Position numbers and translations under genes: made by a program
Notes under the pieces: model-generated
The model's database searches: none
Seen by the model: only the letters and a program-made list of their open reading frames with translations
What the model was told of the DNA's origin: nothing
Assembly: GCA_035294565.1 (NCBI GenBank)
Contig: DATGKR010000060.1
Location: forward strand, 1-7,170
Length of the DNA stretch: 7,170 nt
Direction of reading: 5' to 3'
Origin: DATGKR01 sp035294565
GTDB taxonomy: Bacteria > Actinomycetota > Acidimicrobiia > Acidimicrobiales > Palsa-688
Part shown: positions 1 to 5,745 of the stretch, one piece after another
Layout of the letters: each line of letters begins with the position of its first letter
Numbering within the stretch: the stretch's first letter is position 1

Positions 1-1
1 C

Positions 2-889
2 GTCCCCGCCGCGTCGGTGATCTACCTGCGGCGAAAGATCCGCGAGACGCCCCGCTTCACTCTCAGCGTCAAGGGCGACCTCGAAGCGACGGCCACCACC
101 GTCGAGTGGGTCACCGGCCGCCAGGCGGCGGCGCCCGGAGCGGCACCGGCCGCGTCGACGGCTCGGGCGGCCGCCGATGGTCGGCCTCCCCGCCGGGCCC
201 GGCTCACGTCCAAGCCGTTCCTCCTGCGTCTGATCGGCACGGCCGGCAGCTGGTTCTTGATGGACGTCGCCTTCTACGGCAACTCGGTGTCGAGCCCGCT
301 CATCTTGAAGCTGCTGCAGCCGAAGGGAACCCTGCTCGACCACACGCTCATATCCCTCGCCATCTTCGCCGTCGCCGCCTTCCCCGGCTACTGGGTTGCG
401 GTGTTCCTGATGGACCGCATCGGCAGGAAGCGCATCCAGTGGCAGGGCTTCGCGGTGATGACCGCGGCGTTCGCCCTCATCTGGCTCCTCCCCGACGGGG
501 CGACCGCGGTCGGCGTGTTCCTGCCCCTGTTCGCCATCAGCTACTTCTTCATCGAGTTCGGCCCCAACCAGACGACCTTCGTGTACCCCTCGGAGATCTT
601 CCCCACCTCCGTGCGCGGAACCGGGGATGGGATCTCGGCCGCCGCCGGCAAGCTCGGGGCGTTCCTCGGCGCCCTGCTCGTCCCCCACCTGCTCGCGTCG
701 GTCGGCATCAGCGGGGTGATGGGCGTCATGGCCGGCGTGTCGGCGGTCGGGATCGTCCTCACCCTGGTGGCGCTCCCCGAGCCCAAGGGCCAGACCCTCG
801 AGGCCGCTTCGGCGGAGGACGACGCCGTCCTGCCGTTACCGGTGCGCCGCGACGCCGACGAGGACACCCCCGCCGCGGCAGCCGTCTGA
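2..889 (+). CDS. MFS transporter, phosphate:H+ symporter-like, C-terminal half (5' truncated by window edge)
   Basis: The frame is open to the left edge, so the start lies outside and 295 residues are visible. They comprise a hydrophilic central loop (about visible residues 10-70, including RETPRF and GDLEATA, then an Ala/Arg-rich stretch) followed by six hydrophobic segments, as expected for the second half of a 12-helix MFS permease. After the second of these comes the MFS loop motif MDRIGRKRIQ. Further on, FGPNQTTFVYPSEIFPTSVRG runs into GDGISAAAGKLGAFLG, the form seen in Pho84-like PHS proteins (PGE-FPT-R, then HGISAASGK). The likely role is proton-coupled import of inorganic phosphate at the cytoplasmic membrane, but sugar or organic-acid MFS members share much of this pattern, so the substrate is inferred. 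The C-terminal tail is acidic and Ala/Pro-rich. The gene converges on hypD with 20 bases between stop codons and has no evident link to the hydrogenase. Confidence 0.85.
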   Translation, partial: VPAASVIYLRRKIRETPRFTLSVKGDLEATATTVEWVTGRQAAAPGAAPAASTARAAADGRPPRRARLTSKPFLLRLIGTAGSWFLMDVAFYGNSVSSPLILKLLQPKGTLLDHTLISLAIFAVAAFPGYWVAVFLMDRIGRKRIQWQGFAVMTAAFALIWLLPDGATAVGVFLPLFAISYFFIEFGPNQTTFVYPSEIFPTSVRGTGDGISAAAGKLGAFLGALLVPHLLASVGISGVMGVMAGVSAVGIVLTLVALPEPKGQTLEAASAEDDAVLPLPVRRDADEDTPAAAAV

Positions 890-913
890 GAGGCTGTCGG
901 ACCCTCTTCTCAG
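886..913. terminator. Possible bidirectional hairpin across the two convergent stop codons
   Basis: CTGAGA at 886-891 is the exact inverted complement of TCTCAG at 908-913, and GG at 892-893 can extend the stem with CC near 902-904 if a bulge is allowed. The arms contain both stop codons: TGA 887-889 of the transporter and TGA 912-910 of hypD. This is the only place where both transcripts could be stopped before running into each other. The stem is short and has no T-run on either side, so it is a weak candidate; termination could instead be factor-dependent. Confidence 0.3.
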
Positions 914-2040
914 GACGCCGCCCGGCCGAGGCTGACGGCGACCTCGCGGTGGAGCCGCCCGAAGTTGTAGTAGGCGGCGCAGGCCCCCTCCGAGGAGACC
1001 ATGCACGTGCCGATCGGGGTCTCCGGCGTGCACGCCGTGCCGAACACTTTGCACTCCCACGGCTTGATGACCCCCTTGAGCACCTCCCCGCACTGGCACG
1101 CCTTGGGGTCGGCGACGCGAACGCCGGGCAGCTCGAAGCGCTTCTCGGCGTCGAAGTCGGCGAAGGCGTCGCGCAGGCGCAGGGCGCTCTGGGAGATGAA
1201 GCCGAGCCCCCGCCATTCGAAGTGGGGCCGAAGCTCGAACACCTCGGCGAGCACCTCGAGAGCCTTGGGGTTGCCCTCCTCGCGCACGCAGCGGGTGTAC
1301 TGGTTCTCCACGCAGCAGCGGCCCTCGGCGATCTGGGCGAGGAGCATGGCGATCGCCTGGAGTATGTCGAGCGGCTCGAAGCCGGCGGTGACCAGCGGCT
1401 TGCCGTACACCTGGGGCACGAAGCGGTAGGGGCGTTGGCCGATGACCGTCGAAACGTGGCCGGGGCCGAGGAACCCGTCGAGGCGCAGCCCGGGGGACTC
1501 GAGGATGGCCTTGATGGGAGGGACGATCGTCACGTGGTTGCAGAGCACCGAGAAGTTGGTCAGGCCCTCCGCCCTCGCTCGCAGCAGGGTTATCGCCGTG
1601 GATGGGGCGGTTGTCTCGAACCCGACGGCGAAGAAGACCACATGGCGGTCCGGGGTCTCGCGGGCGATGCGCAGAGCGTCGAGCGGCGAGTAGACGAAGC
1701 GCACGTCGGCCCCCGACGCCTTCGCCTCGAGCAGGTTCCCCGACGAGCCGGGGACGCGCATCATGTCCCCGAAGGTGGTGATCACCACCCCCGGGGTGCG
1801 GGCCACCGATATGGCGTCGTCGATCCGGCCCATGGGGATGACGCACACCGGGCAGCCCGGCCCGTGGACCAGCTCGACGGTGGGCGGCAGGACGTGCTCG
1901 ATGCCGTGGCGGTAGATGGTGTGGGTGTGGCCCCCGCACACCTCCATGAACTTGAAGTGCCGGTCGCCGGCCAGCTCGGTGATGCGGTCCACCAGCGCCC
2001 GGGCGGCCACCGGGTCGCGGTACTCGTCGACGAAGCGCAT
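910..2040 (-). CDS. hypD: HypD, hydrogenase Fe(CN)2CO cofactor assembly protein
   Basis: This 376-residue cytoplasmic protein has the usual HypD length. With HypC it forms the scaffold on which iron receives two cyanides and one CO before transfer to the large subunit. Visible signatures are MEVCGGHTH (Cys35), GPGCPVCVIP (Cys63, Cys66), GFETTAPSTAI (about 140-150), and the C-terminal cluster-binding region from about 315 (CQCGEVLKG, then PWEC, FGTACTP, GTCMVSSEGACAAYY), which holds the [4Fe-4S] ligands. All family cysteines I would expect appear present. The ATG at 2040 starts directly on the family N terminus (MRFVDEYRD). It lies 2 nt after the hypC stop with no clear Shine-Dalgarno, so it is probably translated by re-initiation. 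It is the last gene of the operon: no hypE follows, and the next gene is convergent. Confidence 0.97.
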   Translation of the reverse strand: MRFVDEYRDPVAARALVDRITELAGDRHFKFMEVCGGHTHTIYRHGIEHVLPPTVELVHGPGCPVCVIPMGRIDDAISVARTPGVVITTFGDMMRVPGSSGNLLEAKASGADVRFVYSPLDALRIARETPDRHVVFFAVGFETTAPSTAITLLRARAEGLTNFSVLCNHVTIVPPIKAILESPGLRLDGFLGPGHVSTVIGQRPYRFVPQVYGKPLVTAGFEPLDILQAIAMLLAQIAEGRCCVENQYTRCVREEGNPKALEVLAEVFELRPHFEWRGLGFISQSALRLRDAFADFDAEKRFELPGVRVADPKACQCGEVLKGVIKPWECKVFGTACTPETPIGTCMVSSEGACAAYYNFGRLHREVAVSLGRAAS

Positions 2041-2042
2041 GA

Positions 2043-2315
2043 TCAGCCGATCCGCGAGGCGGCGATGGCCGCCACCTCGTCCGTGTAGGCCCGGCCCATC
2101 AGCTGCAGGCCTTCCATCGCCCGGCGCGCCTCGTCCTCGTCGATCTTCGACATGGCGAAGCCGACGTGGATCAGCACCCAGTCGCCGGGGCCGACGCCCT
2201 CGTCGACGAGGAGACCGATGTTGACGGTACGCCGGACGCCGGCCACGTTGGCCTTGGCGAGGTGCCGGTCGGGGTCGACGATCTCCACCAGCTCAGCCGG
2301 TATGCCCAGGCACAT
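2043..2315 (-). CDS. hypC: HypC, hydrogenase maturation chaperone
   Basis: This 90-residue protein begins with the diagnostic MCLGIP. After Met removal, Cys2 becomes the N-terminal thiol that, with HypD, holds the Fe(CN)2CO unit and then docks on the large-subunit precursor. The second conserved block, GDWVLIHVGFAMSKID (about 44-59), contains His50, equivalent to the conserved HypC histidine. The C terminus runs about 15 residues past the helix following that block (RAYTDEVAAIAASRIG), within normal variation. The start is supported by a strong Shine-Dalgarno site at 2322-2328. The first 23 nt overlap the 3' end of hypA in another frame, and the stop is 2 nt before hypD, so hypA-hypC-hypD should be co-translated. 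Confidence 0.96.
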   Translation of the reverse strand: MCLGIPAELVEIVDPDRHLAKANVAGVRRTVNIGLLVDEGVGPGDWVLIHVGFAMSKIDEDEARRAMEGLQLMGRAYTDEVAAIAASRIG

Positions 2316-2724
2316 CTGCCGCTCCTTTCGTTTCGGACAGCCCCGAGGGGGCCGTCGAGGCGCCAGCCCCGCCGGACGCCCCCATCGCGGGGGGCCGGTA
2401 CTCGATCGACACCAGCGTCAGCTCCTCGCCGCCGTCCACCTCGAAGGCGATCTCCCCGCACGCCGGGCAGGCCGCCGGCTGCGAGTAGACCTCGAACTCC
2501 GACCCGCAGGCCCCGCAGGCGGCCCTGGCCGGCACGACGACCAGCTCCGCCTGCGCCCCCTCGGCCACCCCGCCGGCGGCGGCCACCTCGAACGACTGGC
2601 CGAACGCCTCGGGGTGCACGTGCAGCAGCGCCCCCACCCGGACGCGCACCCGGGCGACGGGGCGGCCCGCCGCCCGCCTCTCCACCGCGTCGACGACGCT
2701 GGCGCACATACCCAGCTCATGCAC
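2293..2724 (-). CDS. hypA: HypA, hydrogenase nickel incorporation protein
   Basis: The N terminus reads (GTG)HELGMC, the HypA hallmark; His2 is the nickel ligand. The zinc site is two CxxC pairs, Cys70/Cys73 (CGAC) and Cys86/Cys89 (CPAC). The protein works in the cytoplasm, passing nickel (usually with HypB) to the large-subunit precursor after iron insertion. At 143 residues it is longer than the usual 113-120. The excess is a Gly/Ala/Ser/Pro-rich tail from about residue 112, whose last 23 nt are shared with hypC, so the tail may be dispensable. The GTG at 2724 is required by the His2 rule and has AAGGTGG 6 nt upstream (2731-2737). It overlaps the end of the YceI gene by 8 nt. An ATG at 2720 opens a different frame and is not the start. 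Confidence 0.95.
   Translation of the reverse strand: MHELGMCASVVDAVERRAAGRPVARVRVRVGALLHVHPEAFGQSFEVAAAGGVAEGAQAELVVVPARAACGACGSEFEVYSQPAACPACGEIAFEVDGGEELTLVSIEYRPPAMGASGGAGASTAPSGLSETKGAADVPGHTG
2322..2328 (-). promoter_or_regulatory. Ribosome binding site of hypC
   Basis: On the minus strand AAAGGAG lies 6 nt before the hypC ATG at 2315. It sits inside the last codons of hypA and confirms that hypC starts at MCLGIP, within the hypA reading frame. Confidence 0.75.
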
Positions 2725-3229
2725 GGGCGACCACCTTCACCCGCACCTCCACGTGGGGGTGAACCCTGATCATCATGATGCGCGGCGGCTCGAAGCCGAA
2801 GTCGCGCAGGTCGAAGGTGTGGCTGCCCTCCAGGCAGACCGTCCCCTGCTCGGGGACCGACACGGCGAGGCGGTCCGAGCAGGGCCGGCTGACGCCGCGG
2901 AAGGTGACTTCGCCCGAGACGGCGTACGAGCCTTCGGCCCCGTCCGGCTCCATTCCGGTCAGCTCTCCCTCGATCAGCGGCCAGCGCCGCGCGTCGACCC
3001 GCCGGCGCATCTCCACGTCGTAGAGGAGGTTGCCCGACGAGAGGCGTTCGACGGGCATCTCGACCCTGGCCTTGGGGGGGGACGCGGTCAGGTCGATGCG
3101 CCCGTCGGCGTCCAGGTCGGCCTCGAAGAAGCCGGCCAGGCCGGACGACTCGGAGTCGATCGGGTGCAGGGTCGACCGGGCGTGCACCCAGACCCGCGAC
3201 TCGCCGGGCACGATCTCGAAGCGCGTCAC
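2717..3229 (-). CDS. YceI-family lipid-binding-like protein, no signal peptide
   Basis: The 170 residues match the YceI fold pattern. The N terminus is FEIVPGESRVWVHARSTLHPIDS, then a Gly/Phe segment, strand-rich repeats with VEMPVERLSSGN (about 58-67) and a conserved basic stretch MRRRVDARRWP (74-84). Then come the paired strands of SGEVTFRGVSRP (105-116) and a final FDLRDFGFEPPRIMMI (139-154). YceI proteins are lipocalin-like barrels that bind polyisoprenoids. Most are exported, but this one has no leader and is probably cytoplasmic. The GTG start at 3229 overlaps the microprotein stop by 4 nt (GTGA) and fits the family N terminus. The frame stays open to 3382, but that extra 51-residue stretch is Arg/Pro-rich read-through of the upstream genes. 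It overlaps hypA by 8 nt. An isoprenoid-quinone-related role is only inference from fold and context. Confidence 0.85.
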   Translation of the reverse strand: MTRFEIVPGESRVWVHARSTLHPIDSESSGLAGFFEADLDADGRIDLTASPPKARVEMPVERLSSGNLLYDVEMRRRVDARRWPLIEGELTGMEPDGAEGSYAVSGEVTFRGVSRPCSDRLAVSVPEQGTVCLEGSHTFDLRDFGFEPPRIMMIRVHPHVEVRVKVVARA

Positions 3230-3330
3230 ATCTCCCGGAGCTTGAGGTAGCGGCTGATGTCGGGCAGCGCCTTGTAGACGACGCCGCCGGCTGCGGCCAT
3301 GAGGGCGGTGAGGAACAGCTTGCGTATCAT
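3226..3330 (-). CDS. 34-residue single-span membrane microprotein (DUF6893-like)
   Basis: A 34-codon frame fits exactly between the protease and the YceI gene. It starts with MIRKLFLTALMAAAGG, continues VVYKALPDISRYL and ends in the basic KLREM. Residues 5-18 are hydrophobic and long enough for a short membrane helix, flanked by Arg3/Lys4 and an amphipathic, positively charged C-terminal segment. Three facts support translation: a Shine-Dalgarno GGAGGT at 3336-3341 with a 5-nt spacer, an ATGA overlap with the protease stop, and a GTGA overlap with the YceI start. From memory it resembles the actinobacterial small-protein family DUF6893, but that match is not certain. A possible role is a membrane anchor or assembly aid for the hydrogenase; nothing in the sequence proves it. 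It is below many gene-caller length limits and easily missed. Confidence 0.8.
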   Translation of the reverse strand: MIRKLFLTALMAAAGGVVYKALPDISRYLKLREM

Positions 3331-3848
3331 TCAGCACCTCCGTGCACTGGGGCCGGGTCGGGCCCGGCGGGAACTGGGACAACGGCGGCCGCCGCGGCCA
3401 ACCTGACCGCCTCCGCCGCGGCGGGCTCCACGGCTGCGGCCACCGCCGGCGAGAGGCCCATCCCCTCCTCGACGGTCGCCGGCTGGCAGCCGACCACGAC
3501 CACCCGATTGACCGACCCGCCGAGACGGCGGAGCGTGGCGAGCACGGCCGCCGGGTCCAGGGAATGCCCGTCCACGGCGGCCGGCGCCTCGAAGGCGGTG
3601 AGGTCCGGCTCGAACACCGCCACGGTGCCCGGCTCGCCGCCCAGGTCGAGGGCGTCGACGAGCACCAGGGCGTCGTAGCCGTCGAGGAGCTGGTAGGCCA
3701 GGTGGACCCCCCGTATCCCGAAGTCGGCCGCCTCCACCCCTTCGGGGAGGTCCATGCCCGCCAGGCGCTCGGCGACGGCCACGCCGAAGCCGTCGTCGGA
3801 GAGGAAGACGTTGCCCACCCCGGCGACCAGCACGCGGGGTCCGCTCAC
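3327..3848 (-). CDS. Hydrogenase maturation protease (HyaD/HybD/HupD family)
   Basis: This 173-residue cytoplasmic endopeptidase removes the C-terminal tail of the large subunit after the active-site motif, once nickel is in place. The N terminus VLVAGVGNVFLSDDGFG (7-22) is the family signature. By comparison with HybD (Glu16, Asp62, His93), the metal-sensing residues are Asp19, Asp65 (LVLVDALDLG) and His95 (DGHSLDP). Asp replaces Glu at the first site, as in many family members. VVGCQPATVEEGMGLSP (118-133) is the conserved C-terminal block. The last 20 or so residues are Ala/Pro-rich. The GTG at 3848 is chosen because it sits just before the signature, overlaps the upstream stop by 4 nt (GTGA) and has GGAGGT at 3855-3860 with a 6-nt spacer. 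The frame stays open to 5039, but that part is Arg/Pro-rich shadow sequence. Its expected substrate is the large subunit at 6836-7170. Confidence 0.93.
   Translation of the reverse strand: MSGPRVLVAGVGNVFLSDDGFGVAVAERLAGMDLPEGVEAADFGIRGVHLAYQLLDGYDALVLVDALDLGGEPGTVAVFEPDLTAFEAPAAVDGHSLDPAAVLATLRRLGGSVNRVVVVGCQPATVEEGMGLSPAVAAAVEPAAAEAVRLAAAAAVVPVPAGPDPAPVHGGAE
3336..3341 (-). promoter_or_regulatory. Ribosome binding site of the 34-residue microprotein
   Basis: GGAGGT on the minus strand lies 5 nt before the ATG at 3330, within the last codons of the protease gene. It is one of the best Shine-Dalgarno matches in the window and the main reason to accept the small gene. Confidence 0.75.
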
Positions 3849-5092
3849 CGCAGCACCTCCACCTCGTGCGGCTTGAAGTAGCGGAACCGCCCGTACCACG
3901 AGTGCATGTCCGCGCCAGGGTCGTCGTCGACGGTCACCGCCAGGTGCACCTCCCCGTCGAAGTCGGTGAACACCCCGGTCACCGTGGCGGACTTCCCGTC
4001 GAGGAACAGGTCCTGCGCGTCGGCGCCGTGGGCGGGCCGCAGCCGAACCCGGGTCCCGGCCCGCACGCGCGTCGCCCCGACGTAGGCGTAGTCCGGCTCT
4101 TCGCCGGCGGGGCGCATCGAGCGGATCGCCCCGTGCAGGCGGGCCCAAATCTCGGGGGGCATGTTGTCGCAGCGGTCGAGGATCTCCGCCGCCCGGCCGT
4201 CGGTGGCGCGCGCCTCGCGCTTCTCCTCGTCGGTGAGGGCGAGGGTGCGCAGGCTGAGGATCTCGTCTATCTCGGTGGCGTCGCAGTAGTCGCCGGCCGA
4301 CTCGGGGGCGACCTCCGGATGGTCGTAGAGGATTATCGGGGCGGCCAGCACCACCCGGTCGTCGTCGCCGACCAGCACGGGGAAGCAGCCCTCCTGCTCG
4401 GCGGCGCCGGCCAGGCCCCGGGCGAACTCGGGGGGGTCCACCGCCGAGAGCCAGCGCCCGGCGGTGGTGGCCAGGAGGAGATGGGCGGCGATCATCGAGC
4501 GCTGGAGAGCGTCGCCGCGGGTCGCCCCGCCCGGGGGCGGCTCCCAGCCCGTCAGGTTCTCGAGGTTTGCGGCCACCCGGAGCAGGCCGTAGGGGCCGGG
4601 CAGCGCCTCGGCCGACACGCTGAGCAGCCCCTCGAGCGGGAGGAGCCGGTACACCAGGGGGGCCTCCACCGTCTCGGCACCCGCCAACCGGATCGGCAGG
4701 CGCAGCGGCTCGCCGAGCAGGTCGGAGGCGGCGACGGGGCCGGCGTCGACGCTCTCCTCGACGGTCTCGTCGAAGCTGGTCAAGAGGCGCCCGCCGACCT
4801 CGGCCGACTCGACCTCCCGGCCGTCGACGACGACCGTCCGCGAGCGGGAGCGCACGAAACGGGCGCGCACCGACACGGACGCGCCCTCGCCGCCGTCGAG
4901 CAGGCAGCGGGACGTCATCGACCAGCGCTCGCCGCCTTCGCGCTCCGCGTAGGAGCGGGGGGTGAGCACCCCGAACTGCCAGCGCAGCCTGTTCTTGGCG
5001 GCGGACGCCCGGTAGGGGTAGAGCACCTGGCCCTCGCACATCACCGCGTCGGCCACCTTCTCCGCGGCGGCGAGCGCCGCCGGCCCGCTCAC
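3845..5092 (-). CDS. Uncharacterised 415-residue hydrogenase-operon protein with a conserved C-terminal domain
   Basis: I cannot assign a named family. No signal peptide or membrane helix is visible, so it is probably cytoplasmic. Three parts can be seen. Residues 1-115 carry YPYRASAAKNRLRWQFGVL (25-43) and strand-rich sequence. Residues 140-300 are mixed alpha/beta, with ENLTGW (178-183), a helical RSMIAAHLLL (198-207) and LYDHPEVAPESAGDYCDATEID (256-276). The C-terminal domain from about 345 reads GTRVRLRPAHGADAQDLFLDG, then a beta-rich stretch ending in DDDPGADMHSWYGRFRYFKPHEVE (389-412), probably a small SH3-like barrel. Cysteines are few and unpaired (19, 63, 236, 270, 308), arguing against an Fe-S protein. 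The GTG at 5092 overlaps the upstream stop by 4 nt and has GGAGG at 5097-5101; the frame stays open to 5503 without family-like sequence. Its place between the large subunit and its protease suggests a maturation or chaperone role. Confidence 0.85.
   Translation of the reverse strand: MSGPAALAAAEKVADAVMCEGQVLYPYRASAAKNRLRWQFGVLTPRSYAEREGGERWSMTSRCLLDGGEGASVSVRARFVRSRSRTVVVDGREVESAEVGGRLLTSFDETVEESVDAGPVAASDLLGEPLRLPIRLAGAETVEAPLVYRLLPLEGLLSVSAEALPGPYGLLRVAANLENLTGWEPPPGGATRGDALQRSMIAAHLLLATTAGRWLSAVDPPEFARGLAGAAEQEGCFPVLVGDDDRVVLAAPIILYDHPEVAPESAGDYCDATEIDEILSLRTLALTDEEKREARATDGRAAEILDRCDNMPPEIWARLHGAIRSMRPAGEEPDYAYVGATRVRAGTRVRLRPAHGADAQDLFLDGKSATVTGVFTDFDGEVHLAVTVDDDPGADMHSWYGRFRYFKPHEVEVLR
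3855..3860 (-). promoter_or_regulatory. Ribosome binding site of the maturation protease
   Basis: GGAGGT on the minus strand lies 6 nt before the GTG at 3848, inside the final codons of the 415-residue upstream gene. It fixes the protease start against a frame open for another 1.2 kb. Confidence 0.7.
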
Positions 5093-5745
5093 TGCTCCTC
5101 CCCCGCGCGCTTCAACAACAGGCGGATCGCCTCGTCCCAAGTGGGCAGCGCCTCGGCCGCCTTGACCCGCCCGAGGGCGTCGATCGTCTCGCAGCTGAGA
5201 CGCAGCCAGCCCGAGCCGGGGAAGAAGCGGTCCATCGCCTCCCGCCACACGCTCACCGGCAGCCCGAAGCGGCTCTCGGCGTGCCAGGGCACCGGCGTCA
5301 CCATCATCGTCGACGAACCGGCCGGCGTGCGCACCACCCGGAAGACGCTCCCCGAGAAGAGGAACACGAGCGGCACCTCCCCGCCGGCGAGGCTGTGAAG
5401 GTAGCGGTTGGCGACCACCTCGAAGTCGTAGCTGCACGTCATGGGCAGCTCGAAGCGTGTGGCGCCGTCGAAGGCCGGGACGACCGTGGACAGCTCCGCC
5501 CACAGGAACGGCTTCAGCGTGTCCGCCCAGCGGCTGGCGGACCCGAACAGGTCGTAGAGGCGCTCCTCCTCGCCGGCGTCGTAACGCCGGAGCTGCGGCT
5601 CTACCCGGACCTGGCAGCGCAACGCCAGGGCGTGCACCGGGCCGTCCGGGTCGCTGACCTCGAGCTGGAAGGCGAGGGTGGGCACCACGGCGAACCGGGG
5701 GGCGGACACGTCGACGACGGCGACCGACAGATCAGGCACGGGCAC
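5089..5745 (-). CDS. DUF6084-like hydrogenase-operon protein
   Basis: This 218-residue soluble protein of unknown function resembles, from memory, the DUF6084 family found beside actinobacterial [NiFe]-hydrogenase genes. The N-terminal half is strand-rich: PDLSVAVVDVSAPRFAVVP, then LAFQLEVSD, then LALRCQVRVEPQLRRYDAGEEERLYDLFG (about 40-68). WADTLKPFLWAELSTVVPAF (73-92) and LPMTCSYDFEVVANRYLHSL (100-119) follow, then PVPWHAESRFGLPVSVWREAMDRFFPGSGWLRL (151-183). The helical C terminus is PTWDEAIRLLLKRAGEE. The many Trp, Phe and Tyr residues suggest a compact beta-sandwich with a binding face. No cysteine motif, signal peptide or membrane helix is present. The GTG at 5745 overlaps the previous gene by 14 nt and has GAGAGG 4 nt upstream; a second GTG at 5739 (8-nt overlap) would shorten it by two residues and cannot be excluded. 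The end overlaps the next start by 4 nt. Confidence 0.85.
   Translation of the reverse strand: MPVPDLSVAVVDVSAPRFAVVPTLAFQLEVSDPDGPVHALALRCQVRVEPQLRRYDAGEEERLYDLFGSASRWADTLKPFLWAELSTVVPAFDGATRFELPMTCSYDFEVVANRYLHSLAGGEVPLVFLFSGSVFRVVRTPAGSSTMMVTPVPWHAESRFGLPVSVWREAMDRFFPGSGWLRLSCETIDALGRVKAAEALPTWDEAIRLLLKRAGEEQ
5097..5101 (-). promoter_or_regulatory. Ribosome binding site of the 415-residue protein
   Basis: GGAGG on the minus strand (within a GGGGGAGGAG run) lies 4 nt before the GTG at 5092, inside the end of the DUF6084-like gene. It supports the GTGA start over upstream candidates. Confidence 0.6.

Noticed and set aside
836..1939. 367-residue minus-strand frame overlapping hypD
   Set aside because: Out of frame with hypD, whose motifs are all intact; composition is typical of a high-GC shadow frame.
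106..2088. 660-residue open frame on the + strand across the transporter and antisense to hypD
   Set aside because: Arg/Pro/His/Gly-rich shadow of two real genes; no family motif, and it crosses the convergent junction.
3074..3081. Run of eight G (C on the coding strand) inside the YceI gene, a possible slippage or phase-variation tract
   Set aside because: The frame is intact on both sides and the run encodes an ordinary Ser-Pro-Pro stretch; one short tract in a 70%+ GC genome is not enough to claim phase variation.
3849..5039. N-terminal extension of the protease frame, and likewise of the frames ending at 5732 (to 6751), 3845 (to 5503) and 2717 (to 3382)
   Set aside because: These could be taken as fused domains, but the extra sequence is Arg/Pro/Gly-rich and antiphase to real upstream genes. 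Family N termini and stop/start overlaps place the starts far downstream.
3866..5398. 510-residue + strand frame antisense to the 415-residue and DUF6084-like genes
   Set aside because: Arises from GC-rich third positions on the opposite strand; low complexity, no recognisable domain, no convincing start signal.
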